64,000 nt of DNA from Actinacidiphila cocklensis. GTDB lineage: Bacteria > Actinomycetota > Actinomycetes > Streptomycetales > Streptomycetaceae. The stretch spans positions 1-64,000 of the forward strand of contig NZ_CAJSLV010000055.1 of the NCBI RefSeq assembly GCF_907177275.1. The letters run 5' to 3'. Below the pieces are notes generated by a model. The model did not search any database. It was not told the origin of the DNA and was given only the letters and a program-made list of their open reading frames with translations. Shown one piece after another: positions 9,081-18,374 of this stretch; positions within the stretch are counted from its first letter, which is position 1; the number at the start of each line of letters is the position of its first letter. Made by a program: the position numbers and the translations under genes.

Positions 9081-9111
9081 CTCCCGCCGGCCGCCGGACG
9101 GCCGGCGGGAG
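9081..9111. terminator. 13-bp-stem hairpin, second terminator in the same gap
   Basis: CTCCCGCCGGCCG pairs with CGGCCGGCGGGAG around a 5-base loop. It directly follows the first palindrome and probably terminates the minus-strand gene that ends at 9120. Confidence 0.75.
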
Positions 9112-9119
9112 GCGGGCGG

Positions 9120-10616
9120 TCAGCTGACGGCGAGCGCCACGTCGTCGATGACGAAGGACGTCTGCAGCTTGGAGCCCTCGGTCCCGGTGAACTTCACCGT
9201 GACCGTCTGCCCGGCGTAGGCGCTCAGGTCGAACGAGCGCTGGGCGAAGCCGGCCGCCGCGTTGACGTTGCTGTACGTCGCCGGCGTGCTCAGCACGGTG
9301 CCCGCGGAGTTCAGCACCTGCACCTTGAGGGTGTCGTACACCGTCGAGCCGGTCTCGGCGGTGTCGATGTGCAGCCAGAAGCTCAACCGGGCGGCGCAGC
9401 CGGCCGGGATGGTGATCGACTGGGCGACGGTGTCGGTCGTCGCGGTGCCGTAGCCGTCGAGCCACGCCTTGTACGAGCCCGCGTGCGCGGCCTCGCCGCT
9501 GCTGTTGTTGATCACCCCGCTGGTCGCCGTCCACGAAGAACTGCCCGACTCGAACCCGGGGTTGGCGATCAGCTGGGCGGCGGTGCAGCTGCCGCCACCA
9601 CCGGTGGTGCCGCCGGTGGTGGTCGGCGGGGTGGTCGTGGTGCTGCCCGAACCCGCCAGCCAGGCCGTCGCGTTGAGCGCCAGCGCCGCGTCGGTGCCGG
9701 CCGGGTCGTTCCACCCGTCGTAGAGCGTGTTGCCCGACTGGCCGGTGCCGTCGTCGGCCGGGGAGCTGTCACCCCAGATCGCCACCCGGCCGCTGCCGAA
9801 GGTGCTGGTGGCGAAGAAGGCGCCGCTGTTGCCCGACGAGCCGGTGCGGTAGAGCAGGCCCTTGACGTTCGGGTTGTCGGCCGGCTTGAGGGTGAAGGTG
9901 GTGCCGTCGCGCAGGATGCTGCCGGTGACCGTGCCGAACGGGCCGTGCAGCACCGGGTCGGAACTGCTGCTGATCGCACGGGGGTTGTCGGTGCTGATGT
10001 CGAGAAGGTCGACGGAGAAGCCGAACGGGTCGGTGTTGTCCACCCCGTTGCTGGTCAGCAGGTCGTTGATCACGCACGGCGAGTCGCAGCCGTCGTTGTT
10101 GCGGTCGCTGTTGTTGTGGTCGGAGATCAGGAACAGCCCGCCGCCGTTCTGCACGAACGTCATCACCGCGGTCTTCTCCGCGGCGCTGAGCTTCACGTTG
10201 GGCTCGGTCAGCACGAAGGTGTCGAAGTTGCTCAGGTCCTGGGCGTTGGAGCTGCTGCCGTAGGTGATGGTCCGGCCGGACGGCAGGGTGCTGAGGCTGT
10301 AGCCGCCGGCCTTCTGCAGGGCGACGCCCCACGAGGACAGCGCGCCGGTCCAGTCGGTCTCGGCGCTCGGCGTGGCGTCCTGGCCGAGCGGGTCGGGCTG
10401 GCTGGTGCTGATGATCCAGTCGGCGTTGCCGGCCGTCTCCGCCTTGGTGTTGTCGAACAGCACCCGGTGGGTGCCGGCCGCGGCGGGGGCTGCGGCGGCC
10501 GGCGGCGCGGCCTGCGCGCTGCCGGTGGCGACGCCGGCCGCTGCCAGGGCGATCACGCCCAGGGCCGCGGTCGCGCCGAGCGCGATCCTGCTGCGGGACG
10601 TACGGGGACCAGGCAT
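9120..10616 (-). CDS. Secreted protein with GATase-like domain and C-terminal carbohydrate-binding-like domain
   Basis: A 498-residue exported protein. The signal peptide ([20 protein letters not shown]) is followed by an Ala/Pro stretch. Residues about 48-320 look like a Rossmann/GATase-like fold ([60 protein letters not shown]), as in proteins often annotated simply as hydrolase. A Thr/Pro/Gly linker ([16 protein letters not shown]) leads to a C-terminal jelly-roll domain (about 345-498; [13 protein letters not shown] to [12 protein letters not shown]), similar to carbohydrate- or proprotein-convertase-P-like beta-sandwiches on secreted enzymes. No classical catalytic triad is evident, so the activity is unknown. 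Confidence 0.75.
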   Translation of the reverse strand: MPGPRTSRSRIALGATAALGVIALAAAGVATGSAQAAPPAAAAPAAAGTHRVLFDNTKAETAGNADWIISTSQPDPLGQDATPSAETDWTGALSSWGVALQKAGGYSLSTLPSGRTITYGSSSNAQDLSNFDTFVLTEPNVKLSAAEKTAVMTFVQNGGGLFLISDHNNSDRNNDGCDSPCVINDLLTSNGVDNTDPFGFSVDLLDISTDNPRAISSSSDPVLHGPFGTVTGSILRDGTTFTLKPADNPNVKGLLYRTGSSGNSGAFFATSTFGSGRVAIWGDSSPADDGTGQSGNTLYDGWNDPAGTDAALALNATAWLAGSGSTTTTPPTTTGGTTGGGGSCTAAQLIANPGFESGSSSWTATSGVINNSSGEAAHAGSYKAWLDGYGTATTDTVAQSITIPAGCAARLSFWLHIDTAETGSTVYDTLKVQVLNSAGTVLSTPATYSNVNAAAGFAQRSFDLSAYAGQTVTVKFTGTEGSKLQTSFVIDDVALAVS

Positions 10617-10662
10617 CCGTCAACCTCCAGGTGGGGGGCGGTGAATGGGGTGCGGGAAACGA

Positions 10663-10678
10663 TTCTGCGCGCGTAGAA
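10663..10678. promoter_or_regulatory. Imperfect palindrome in divergent promoter region
   Basis: TTCTGCGCGCGTAGAA, 7 of 8 base pairs symmetrical, lies 47 bases before the secreted protein start (10616) and about 290 before the dehydrogenase start. It is a possible operator. The rest of 10617-10969 holds no gene that I can support. Confidence 0.35.
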
Positions 10679-10969
10679 CCTGTGACTGATGTGTCGGGCG
10701 TTACCAATGGATGAACGCTGCAGGTCAGCTCCTTCCCGGCGGGGTGCCGCCGGTTGCGGGATCACCCGGACGGAGGTAGGTCCGGCGGCCGGGTTGCGCC
10801 GGGCGGGTGCCGTGCGCCCGTGCGCGGGCGCAGCGCCGCCGCCCGGCGCGGCGGTCGGGGGCAGGATGGCGGCGCAGCCGCATGGACACGGCAGGCGCGG
10901 GTACCCGCGCCTCGTGGGCGCCCGGCCCGCGCGCCCGCCCGGCCGGCCCGCGGCACGAGGAGGAGCAGC

Positions 10970-12367
10970 ATGCCGATCGCCACCGTGAACCCCGCGACCG
11001 GGGAGACGGTCCGTACCTTCGACCCGCTCGACGCGCAGGGCGTCGAACAGCGGATCGCCGCCGCGGAGAGCGCATTCCGCAGCTGGCGGGAGACCGACTT
11101 CGGGACCAGGGCGCGGCTGCTGGACGCCGCCGCCGACCTGCTCGACAAGGAGCGGGACGAGATCGCCCGCACCATGACCACCGAGATGGGCAAGACGCTG
11201 GTCGCCGCCCGCGCGGAGGCGGCCAAGTGCGCCAAGGCGATGCGCTGGTACGCCGCCCGCGCCGAGGGCCTGCTCGCCGACGAGCACCCCGACCCCGCCG
11301 ACGTCGAGGACAGCGGCGCCGCCCGGGCGTACGTCCGCTACCGCCCGCTGGGGGTGGTGCTCGCGGTGATGCCGTGGAACTTCCCGCTCTGGCAGGTGGT
11401 CAGGTTCGCCGCGCCCGCGCTGATGGCCGGCAACGTCGGGCTGCTCAAGCACGCGTCCAACGTCCCGCAGACCGCCCTCTACCTGGGCGAGCTGTTCCAC
11501 CGCGCCGGCTTCCCCGAGGGCTGCTTCCAGACCCTGCTGGTCGGCTCCGGCGCGATCGAGGGTGTCCTGCGCGACCCGCGGGTGGCCGCCGCGACCCTCA
11601 CCGGCAGCGAGGGCGCGGGCCGCGCGGTCGCCTCGGTCGCGGGCGACGAGGTCAAGAAGACGGTGCTGGAACTCGGCGGCAGCGACCCCTTCGTGGTGAT
11701 GCCGTCGGCCGCCGCCGACCTCGACCGGGCGGTCCAGGTCGCGGTCACCGCCCGGGTGCAGAACAACGGCCAGTCCTGCATCGCGGCCAAGCGCTTCATC
11801 GTCCACACCGACGTATACGACGACTTCGCCGAGCGCTTCACCCGGGCGATGAGCGCCCTGCGGGTCGGCGACCCCACGACCCCGTCCACCGACGTCGGCC
11901 CGCTGGCCACCGAGCAGGGCAGGGCCGACCTGGAGGAGCTGGTCGACGACGCGCTCTCCCGGGGCGCCGAGGCGCTGTGCGGCGCCCGCCGCCCCAAGGC
12001 GCTGCCGCCCGGCTGGTACTACGAGCCGACCGTGCTGGCCGGGGTCACCGAGGCGATGCGCATCCACCGCGAGGAGGCCTTCGGCCCGGTCGCCACCCTC
12101 TACCGGGTGCGGGACCTGGGCGAGGCGGTGGCGCTGGCCAACGACACGCCGTTCGGCCTGAGTTCCAACGTGTGGACCACCGACGAGGACGAGCAGCGGC
12201 GCTTCGTGCGCGACCTGCAGGCGGGCGGGGTGTTCTTCAACGGCATGACCGCCTCGCACCCGGCGCTGCCCTTCGGCGGCGTCAAGCGCTCCGGCTACGG
12301 CCGGGAGCTGTCCGAGCACGGCATCCGCGAGTTCTGCAACACCACCACCGTCTGGTACGGCCGCTGA
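10970..12367 (+). CDS. NAD(P)-dependent succinate-semialdehyde dehydrogenase family protein
   Basis: A 465-residue aldehyde dehydrogenase. The fold-defining segments are present: MPWNFPLWQVVRFAAPALMAGN (cofactor and active-site loop), the LTGSEGAGRAV nucleotide-binding turn, the general-base Glu in VLELGGSDPF, and the catalytic Cys in NNGQSCIAAKRF. PFGGVKRSGYGRE is at the C-terminus. The short length and sequence resemble the GabD2/SSADH branch, which oxidises succinic semialdehyde to succinate in GABA and putrescine breakdown; substrate is inferred from resemblance only. ATG 10970 follows GAGGAGGAGCAGC, a strong ribosome binding site. It has no operon partner: both neighbours are on the minus strand. 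Confidence 0.88.
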   Translation: MPIATVNPATGETVRTFDPLDAQGVEQRIAAAESAFRSWRETDFGTRARLLDAAADLLDKERDEIARTMTTEMGKTLVAARAEAAKCAKAMRWYAARAEGLLADEHPDPADVEDSGAARAYVRYRPLGVVLAVMPWNFPLWQVVRFAAPALMAGNVGLLKHASNVPQTALYLGELFHRAGFPEGCFQTLLVGSGAIEGVLRDPRVAAATLTGSEGAGRAVASVAGDEVKKTVLELGGSDPFVVMPSAAADLDRAVQVAVTARVQNNGQSCIAAKRFIVHTDVYDDFAERFTRAMSALRVGDPTTPSTDVGPLATEQGRADLEELVDDALSRGAEALCGARRPKALPPGWYYEPTVLAGVTEAMRIHREEAFGPVATLYRVRDLGEAVALANDTPFGLSSNVWTTDEDEQRRFVRDLQAGGVFFNGMTASHPALPFGGVKRSGYGRELSEHGIREFCNTTTVWYGR

Positions 12368-12396
12368 ACCCGCACGCCCCTGCATTGTCATGTACA

Positions 12397-12440
12397 TCTG
12401 CCTCCCCACGGGGAGTCGTCTTCACCCATGGGGAGGCAGA
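12397..12440 (+). terminator. 12-bp-stem hairpin after the dehydrogenase gene
   Basis: TCTGCCTCCCCA at 12397-12408 pairs perfectly with 12429-12440 around a 20-base loop, 30 bases after the stop at 12367. The long loop itself contains CGGGGAG, so alternative folds are possible. Confidence 0.6.
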
Positions 12441-12449
12441 ATCCGTGGG

Positions 12450-12480
12450 CCGGCCCGCGGCTCGGCGAGCCGCGGGCCGG
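12450..12480. terminator. 14-bp-stem hairpin in convergent gap
   Basis: CCGGCCCGCGGCTC pairs with GAGCCGCGGGCCGG around GGC, immediately after the stop of the minus-strand GH3 gene (12485). It probably serves both converging genes. Confidence 0.75.
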
Positions 12481-12484
12481 ACCG

Positions 12485-15400
12485 TCAGGTGACCGTCCAG
12501 ACGAAGGTCGCGGTGTCGGCCGCGCCCTGCCCGTCCGAGGCCGTCACGTCGACCGTGCTGGTCCCCTTCGCCTCCGGGGTGCCCGAGATCACCCCGTCGC
12601 CGCCGATGGCCAGCCCGGCCGGCAGCCCGGTCGCGGTGAAGACCGGGGCACTGCCGCCCGTCGCCTTCGCCGTGACCGCAAGACGCACCGGGACGCCTGC
12701 CGGGCTGCTCATGCCGTGCGGGTTGGCCACCGTGACCGAGGCCGCCGCGGTCGCCGCCGCGCCCACGGTCTTCGCGCTCATCGCGGTCGGCACGTTGAGC
12801 GTCCCGGTCAGCGGCAGGTTCCGCGACGAGTCGCCGACCATGACCTGGTAACCGCCGGCCGCCGTGGTCCAGTTGTTCGCCGTGGTGTTCCAGTACGCCA
12901 GGTCGTGCGCGGTCACCGTGAAGGTCACCTTCGCACTCGCGCCCGGCTGCAGGTCCACCCGCTGGAAGCCCTTGAGCTGCTTGGCGGGCTCACCGGTGGA
13001 CGCCGGGTCGCCGACGTACAGCTGGGCGATCTCGGCGCCCGCCCTGCTGCCGGTGTTGGTGACCGTCGCGCTCACCGTGGCGTTGCCGCTGCCGTCGAGC
13101 GCGCCCACCTGCAGCCCGGAGAAGCCGAAGGTGGTGTACGACAGGCCGTACCCGAACGGGAAGAGCGGGGCGATGTTCTGCGCGTCGTACCACCGGTAGC
13201 CGACCTTGAGGCCCTCGCTGTACTGCACGTTGCCGTTGCCCGGCCACTGCGCCGCGGTGTGCGCCGGCACGTCGCCCAGCGAGGCGGGGAAGGTCACCGG
13301 CAGCTTGCCCGACGGGTTGACGTCGCCGAACAGCAGCGCGGCAAGGGAGTTGCCGACCTCCTGGCCCGCGTACCACTCCTCGATCACGCCCTTGACCTGC
13401 CCGAGCCACGGCATGGTCACCGCGGAACCGGTGTTGAGCACCACCACGGTGTTCGGGTTGGCCGCCGCCACCTGCTGGACCAGCTGGTTCTGCGTGCCGG
13501 GCAGGTCGATGTCCGCCAGGTCCGCGCCCTCGTTCTCGCCGTAGCCGACGCAGACCACCGCCACGCTCGCCGCACGCGCCGCGTTCACGGCCGCGTTGAC
13601 GTCGTTGCCGTCGTTGTACGTCACCGTGGCGCCGGCGCCGGCACGGGCCTTGATCGCGTCGATCGGTGCCTTCGTGCCCGAACTGGTCGCGGTGGCGCTG
13701 CCGCCGCCGACGCTGCGCACCCCGGCGCCGCCGTCCGGGCCGATCACCGCGATCGAGGTGGCGTTCGCCCCCGACAGCGGCAGCACGCCGCTGTTCTTCA
13801 GCAGCACCGAGCCCTGCTCCGCGACCTGGCGCGCGGTGCTCTGGTGCGCCGCGCTGGTCACCACCGAGTCGCGGTTGCCGGTCTTGACCTTCTCGAAGAT
13901 CCCGAACGCGAACATCTGCGTCAGCACCCGGCTGACCATCGTGTTCAGCGTCGCCTGGCTGACCGTGCCGTTGGCGAGCGCCTGGGACAGGAAGTCGGCG
14001 TAGAAGTAGCCGCCCGGCATCTCGACGGTCATGCCGTTGTTGGCCGAGTCCACCGTGGAGTGCGCGCCGCCCCAGTCGCTGGTGACGAAGCCGCCGAAAC
14101 CGGCCTGCTGGTAGAGCGCGTTGTTCAGCAGGTTCGCGTTCTGGCACGCGTAGACCCCGTTGACCGTGGAGTACGCGCACATCACCGACGCCGACGCGCC
14201 CTTGCCCACCGCCGCCTGGAAGGCCGGGAAGTAGATCTCCTGCAGGGTGCGCTGGTCGACGATCGCGTTGTCCTGCGGCCCGTTGCGGTTGGTCTCCTGG
14301 TTGTAGACCGCCACGTGCTTGGCCTCGGCCATCACGCCCTGGCTCTGGATGCCCTGGATGCCGGCGGTAGCCATCTGGGCGCTCAGATACGGGTCCTCGC
14401 TGTACGTCTCGAAGGCCCGGCCCCAGCGCGGGTCGCGGACGATGTTCATCGTCGGGCCGAGCGCCACGTCCGCGCCCTTGCCCGCGAACTCGGCGCCGGC
14501 GACCGTGCCGTAGCTCTTCTGCAGAGCGGTGTCCCAGGTCGCCGCGGACGACACCGCGGACGGCAGTTGCGTCACCCCGCCGAAGCCGTCGCCGACCCCG
14601 CTCGGGCCGTCGTGGAAGCCCATCGCCGGGATGCACAGCGACGGGATCGCCGCGGTGTCGCCGATGTAGGGCGAGCTGGCACCGGTGCCGTGCAGCATCT
14701 GGATCTTCTGCGCCTGCGTCATCTGCGCCAGCAGCTGCGCGACCCGGGTGGCCACCGGGGCGGTCGAACCCACCCACGGGCAGTCGCCGTTGCCGCCGCC
14801 CGGCGGCGTCGTGGCGTCACCCGGCGTCAGCACCGTGAAGTCCCACAGCGAGTAGCCCCACTGGGTCGCCCTGGCGGTGCCGTACATCCGCACGTAGCGG
14901 CCGGTCGCGGTGAAGGAGTGCGTCTCGGTGCCGCCCGCGCCCGCCGTCGTGGAGTAGACGGTGTTCCACGTGCTGCCGTTGTCCGAGACCTGGATCTGGA
15001 ACGCGGTCGCGTACGCCGCCTCCCAGGTCAGGCTCACCCCGCAGACCGGCTGCGAGGAGCCCAGGTCCACCTGGACCCACTGCGGGTCGGCGGCGGCGCT
15101 GGACCAGCGGGTGCCGGGGTCGCCGTCGAAGGCCGCGGACGCCGGGGTGCCGGCGTTCTCCGTCGAGGAAGCGGTCGCCGGCTTGCCGACCGCCGCCGTG
15201 GTGTTGCCGCAGGCGGCCGGCTGGGTGCCGGAACCGCCCCAGACCTGGAACTCCCAGAGCGAGTAGCCGTACTGCGTGGCCCTGGCGGTGCCGTACATCC
15301 GCACGTAGCGCCCGGTGCCGGTGACGTCCAGGGACTGGGTGCCGCCCGAGCCGGCCGTGGTGGTGTAGACGTCGGTCCAGGACGCGGCGTTGTCGGAGAC

Positions 15401-15763
15401 CTGGATGCGGAAGGCCGTCGCGTAGGCGGCCTCCCAGTTCAGTACGACCTTGCTGATCGGCTGCGACGAGCCGAGGTCGACCTGCAGCCACTGCGGGTCG
15501 GCGAACGCGCTGGACCAGCGGGTGCCGGTGTTGCCGTCGACAGCGGCGGAGGCGGCGGTGCCGGCGTTCTCCGCGGAGGACGCGGTGGCCGCCTTGCCCT
15601 GGGAGAGCAGCACCGGGTCGGCCGCGCGGGCGATCCTGGGCGTGGCCACCAGGGCCAGCGCGACGACCAGGACGAAGCCGATGACGGCGGCGAGCCGGGA
15701 CTGGGCGGCGGTCAGCCGCCGTCGCCGAAGCGGTGGGGGAGCGCCGAACGAGGCTTGCAGCAT
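12485..15763 (-). CDS. Secreted discoidin-GH3 beta-glucosidase
   Basis: A 1,092-residue exported enzyme. A long signal peptide (to about residue 47, AARIARAA-like end) is followed by two F5/8-type C (discoidin) modules (about 50-180 and 190-320; ASSAENAGT, ADPQWLQVDLGSS). The GH3 catalytic region starts about 335, with RDPRWGRAFETYSEDP, AKHVAVYNQETNRNG and the nucleophile Asp in GFVTSDWGGAH (about residue 563). The (alpha/beta)6 domain with NEGADLADIDLPG, an FN3-like domain (YGLSYTTF onward) and a C-terminal putative Ig domain (SAPVFTATGLPAG) complete it. It should release glucose from beta-gluco-oligosaccharides outside the cell. It lies 108 bases downstream of the GH16 gene and may be read with it. 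ATG 15763 is preferred over GTG 15781 because of AGAGG upstream. Confidence 0.9.
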   Translation of the reverse strand: MLQASFGAPPPLRRRRLTAAQSRLAAVIGFVLVVALALVATPRIARAADPVLLSQGKAATASSAENAGTAASAAVDGNTGTRWSSAFADPQWLQVDLGSSQPISKVVLNWEAAYATAFRIQVSDNAASWTDVYTTTAGSGGTQSLDVTGTGRYVRMYGTARATQYGYSLWEFQVWGGSGTQPAACGNTTAAVGKPATASSTENAGTPASAAFDGDPGTRWSSAAADPQWVQVDLGSSQPVCGVSLTWEAAYATAFQIQVSDNGSTWNTVYSTTAGAGGTETHSFTATGRYVRMYGTARATQWGYSLWDFTVLTPGDATTPPGGGNGDCPWVGSTAPVATRVAQLLAQMTQAQKIQMLHGTGASSPYIGDTAAIPSLCIPAMGFHDGPSGVGDGFGGVTQLPSAVSSAATWDTALQKSYGTVAGAEFAGKGADVALGPTMNIVRDPRWGRAFETYSEDPYLSAQMATAGIQGIQSQGVMAEAKHVAVYNQETNRNGPQDNAIVDQRTLQEIYFPAFQAAVGKGASASVMCAYSTVNGVYACQNANLLNNALYQQAGFGGFVTSDWGGAHSTVDSANNGMTVEMPGGYFYADFLSQALANGTVSQATLNTMVSRVLTQMFAFGIFEKVKTGNRDSVVTSAAHQSTARQVAEQGSVLLKNSGVLPLSGANATSIAVIGPDGGAGVRSVGGGSATATSSGTKAPIDAIKARAGAGATVTYNDGNDVNAAVNAARAASVAVVCVGYGENEGADLADIDLPGTQNQLVQQVAAANPNTVVVLNTGSAVTMPWLGQVKGVIEEWYAGQEVGNSLAALLFGDVNPSGKLPVTFPASLGDVPAHTAAQWPGNGNVQYSEGLKVGYRWYDAQNIAPLFPFGYGLSYTTFGFSGLQVGALDGSGNATVSATVTNTGSRAGAEIAQLYVGDPASTGEPAKQLKGFQRVDLQPGASAKVTFTVTAHDLAYWNTTANNWTTAAGGYQVMVGDSSRNLPLTGTLNVPTAMSAKTVGAAATAAASVTVANPHGMSSPAGVPVRLAVTAKATGGSAPVFTATGLPAGLAIGGDGVISGTPEAKGTSTVDVTASDGQGAADTATFVWTVT

Positions 15764-15821
15764 GGGGGTCGCCTCTCTCACCCGTCGGCCCGGGGCCGCC
15801 GGGTGGTGTGGGGGGAAGGGC

Positions 15822-15860
15822 GGATGCCCGGGTCCCGTGCTGCGTGGGACCCGGGCATCC
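15822..15860 (-). terminator. 15-bp-stem hairpin between GH16 and GH3 genes
   Basis: GGATGCCCGGGTCCC pairs perfectly with GGGACCCGGGCATCC around a 9-base loop, 12 bases after the GH16 stop and about 60 bases before the GH3 start. It would terminate or attenuate GH16 transcription, so GH3 may be transcribed at a lower level or from its own promoter. Confidence 0.75.
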
Positions 15861-15871
15861 GGGGGTGTGCG

Positions 15872-18034
15872 CTACTGCGAGACGCGCACGTAGTCGATCA
15901 GCATGCGCTGCGGGAAGACCGTGCTGGCGTCCGGTGCACCGGGCCAGTCACCGCCCACCGCGTTGTTGAGGATGATGTAGAACGGGTGGTCGTACACCCA
16001 CGGGCCCCGGGTGGACTCCACCGTCGCCTTGTCCGCGGTGAAGAAGGCGTGGCCGTCCACCGAGAAGGTCATGTGGCTGGAGTCCCAGTCCACGGCGTAG
16101 GTGTGGAAGTCGTTCGCGAAGTCCGAGCCCGCGATCTGGTACGGCTGGCCGTAGCCGTTGCCGCCGTTGTAGGCCGGCGCGTGCAGCGTGGAGTAGACCG
16201 AGTCCGGGACCTTGCCGACGTGCTCCATGATGTCGATCTCACCGGAGTTGGGCCACGGGGTGCCGGTCTTGAAGTTGGAGCCCAGCATCCAGAAGGCGGG
16301 CCACAGGCCCTGGGTGCCGGACACCTTGATCCGCGCCTCGACGTGCCCGTAGGTGAAGTTGAAGTGGTCCGAGGTGTTGATCCGGCCCGAGGTGTACTGG
16401 TGGCCCTGGACGTTCTCCTTCCTGGCCTCGATGACCAGGTTGCCGTTGCCGTCCATCGAGGTGTTGTCCCCGTTGGTGTAGTACTCCAGCTCGCCGTTCT
16501 GGCCGCCGCCGACGTCCTGGGTCCACTTGCCGGTGTCCGGCTTGGTGCCCGTGGCGCCGTTGAACTCGTCGCTCCACACCAGGTGTTCGGGGTTGCCCGG
16601 GTTCGGCGGCAGGGCGGGCGGCGCGGTGGGGTTGCCGCCGGTGCCGTAGACGTCGAAGGTCCACAGCGAGTAGCCGTAGCCGTTGCTGCGCGCGGTGCCG
16701 TACATCCGCACGTAGCGGCCGTTGCCGTCCACGGTCAGGGTCTCCTTGAAGCCCTTGCCCGTGGTGGTGGAGTAGATGCTCGTCCAGTTGGTGCCGTCGG
16801 GCGAGGTCTGGATCTGGTACGCCGTCGCGTAGGCCGGGTCCCACTGGAGCACGACCTTGGTGATGTGCGCGGTCGCGCCCAGGTCCACCGCGATCCAGCC
16901 CGGGTCGACCCAGCCGTTGGTGTCACTGGTCGCCCAGCGGGTCGCCGGGTCCTCGTCGAACGCCTTGGACGGGGTGCAGCCGGTGCAGCTGTTGGCGTCC
17001 TGGTACGTCGAGGAGGTCGCGGGCTTGTTGTACGACAGGAGCTTCGCGCCGTCGGTCGGGGGAGTGGTGGTGCCGCCGGTCGTACCGCCGTTCGCGGCAC
17101 CGCCGTTGCCGCCGGTACCGCCGGTGAAGACCTGGAACTCCCACAGCGAGTAGCCGTACTGGGTGGCGCGCTGGGTGCCGTACATCCGCACGTAGCGGCC
17201 GGTGCCGGTGAGCGTGATCAGCTCGGTGGCGCCGGGTCCGGTGGTGGTGGAGTACGCGTTGGTCCAGCTGGTGCCGTTGTCCGAGACCTGGATCTGGTAG
17301 GCCTTGGCGTAGGCGTTCTCCCAACTGAGCTGGACGCCGCAGATGTTCTGCGACGAGCCGAGGTCGACCTGCAGCCACTGCGGGTCGGCGGCCGCGCTGG
17401 ACCACCGGGTGCCGTTGTTGCCGTCCACGGCGGAGGAGGCCGGGGTGCCGGCGTTCTCGGTCGAGGAGGCGGTCGCGGTCTTGTTCAGCGCCGCGTTCGT
17501 GGTGCTGCAGGCGGCGTTGCCTGTGCCGGTGCTGCCGTAGACCTGGAACTCCCACAGCGAGACGCCCCACTGGGTCGCGCGCTGGGTCGTGTTGATCCGG
17601 ACATAGCGCCCGGAACCGTTTACGGAAAGTGTCCCGTTGCCACCGGTCGCGGTGGTGGTGGAGTAGACGGTGGTCCACGTGGTGCCGTTGGCCGAGGTCT
17701 GGATCTGGTAGGCCGTGGCGTAGGCGTTCTCCCAGTTCAGCGTGACCTGGGTGATGTCGGAGGTCGCGCCGAGGTCGACCTGCAGCCACTGCGGGTCGGC
17801 GGCGGCGCTGGACCAGCGGGTGCCGGTGTTGCCGTCGACCGCGGCCGAAGCGGGGGTGCCGGCGTTCTCGGTCGAGGACGCGGTGGCGGTCCTGCCCTGC
17901 GAGAGCAGGGTGCCCGCGGCCTTGGCCTGGCTCTGGGTGACCGCGAGTGCGAACGCCGCGAGCACGGCGGCGACGAACGCGAAGACGAGGGAGCGGGGTA
18001 TGCGTCTGGACAGCTGTGGGGGGTTGCCGGTCAC
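15872..18034 (-). CDS. Secreted endo-beta-1,3-glucanase (GH16) with three discoidin modules
   Basis: A 720-residue exported enzyme. The signal peptide ends near QAKA (residue 39). Two near-identical F5/8-type C modules follow (about 41-170, 178-308), then a more divergent third (about 335-470; SSTYQDANSCTGCTPSKAF) with its own Cys pair. The C-terminal GH16 domain (about 481-720) contains WSDEFNG and the catalytic ExDxxE signature in SGEIDIMEHVG (about 599-604). The sequence type is laminarinase or beta-1,3-glucanase. The discoidin modules probably bind polysaccharide at the substrate surface. GTG 18034 has AGGAG 5 bases upstream. A promoter and a LacI-type operator lie directly upstream. Confidence 0.92.
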   Translation of the reverse strand: MTGNPPQLSRRIPRSLVFAFVAAVLAAFALAVTQSQAKAAGTLLSQGRTATASSTENAGTPASAAVDGNTGTRWSSAAADPQWLQVDLGATSDITQVTLNWENAYATAYQIQTSANGTTWTTVYSTTTATGGNGTLSVNGSGRYVRINTTQRATQWGVSLWEFQVYGSTGTGNAACSTTNAALNKTATASSTENAGTPASSAVDGNNGTRWSSAAADPQWLQVDLGSSQNICGVQLSWENAYAKAYQIQVSDNGTSWTNAYSTTTGPGATELITLTGTGRYVRMYGTQRATQYGYSLWEFQVFTGGTGGNGGAANGGTTGGTTTPPTDGAKLLSYNKPATSSTYQDANSCTGCTPSKAFDEDPATRWATSDTNGWVDPGWIAVDLGATAHITKVVLQWDPAYATAYQIQTSPDGTNWTSIYSTTTGKGFKETLTVDGNGRYVRMYGTARSNGYGYSLWTFDVYGTGGNPTAPPALPPNPGNPEHLVWSDEFNGATGTKPDTGKWTQDVGGGQNGELEYYTNGDNTSMDGNGNLVIEARKENVQGHQYTSGRINTSDHFNFTYGHVEARIKVSGTQGLWPAFWMLGSNFKTGTPWPNSGEIDIMEHVGKVPDSVYSTLHAPAYNGGNGYGQPYQIAGSDFANDFHTYAVDWDSSHMTFSVDGHAFFTADKATVESTRGPWVYDHPFYIILNNAVGGDWPGAPDASTVFPQRMLIDYVRVSQ

Positions 18035-18054
18035 GGCGTCTCCTGGGTGCGTGT

Positions 18055-18066
18055 GAGAGCGCTCTC
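18055..18066 (-). promoter_or_regulatory. LacI-family (CebR-like) operator of the GH16 gene
   Basis: Perfect 12-base palindrome GAGAGCGCTCTC. It differs from the CebR site TGGGAGCGCTCCCA only in the flanking bases, and sits about 6-17 bases past the predicted transcription start, an ideal repression position. The same 12 bases occur upstream of the beta-helix gene (48012-48023). Confidence 0.8.
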
Positions 18067-18078
18067 TGGTTGCTGTGA

Positions 18079-18107
18079 TGATTACGGCGCTGTTGCTGAC
18101 CCGTCAA
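18079..18107 (-). promoter_or_regulatory. Predicted sigma-70-type promoter of the GH16 gene
   Basis: On the minus strand: -35 TTGACG (18102-18107), 17-base spacer, -10 TAATCA (18079-18084). The start of transcription would be near 18072, just before the operator. Confidence 0.6.
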
Positions 18108-18374
18108 GAAAGTGAACGAGATTGGTACTACTGTTTCGGCGCGTTCCGGCTTGCCGTCGATCTCCGAACGATCAGCGAACTCCTTGCCCGTAAAGGTGAG
18201 TTATGCGGCATCTCGTTGCGTGCAATGTCTTGACACGCCGTCCGGTGCCGCCGGCCCCATGGCTCCGGGGGTGTGAACCCGCCTTCCCCCGACGTGCCGA
18301 ACGGCCGTGACGGGCTCCTTCGTGCCTAGGCTGTGCCGGGCCAGCGAGATCGCCAGGAGCGGGAAAGGTCATGG

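Noticed and set aside
12428..18115. A very long open frame on the plus strand opposite GH3 and GH16
   Set aside because: Arg/Gly/Val-rich translation with no domain, antisense to two well-supported enzymes; a by-product of high GC at third codon positions.
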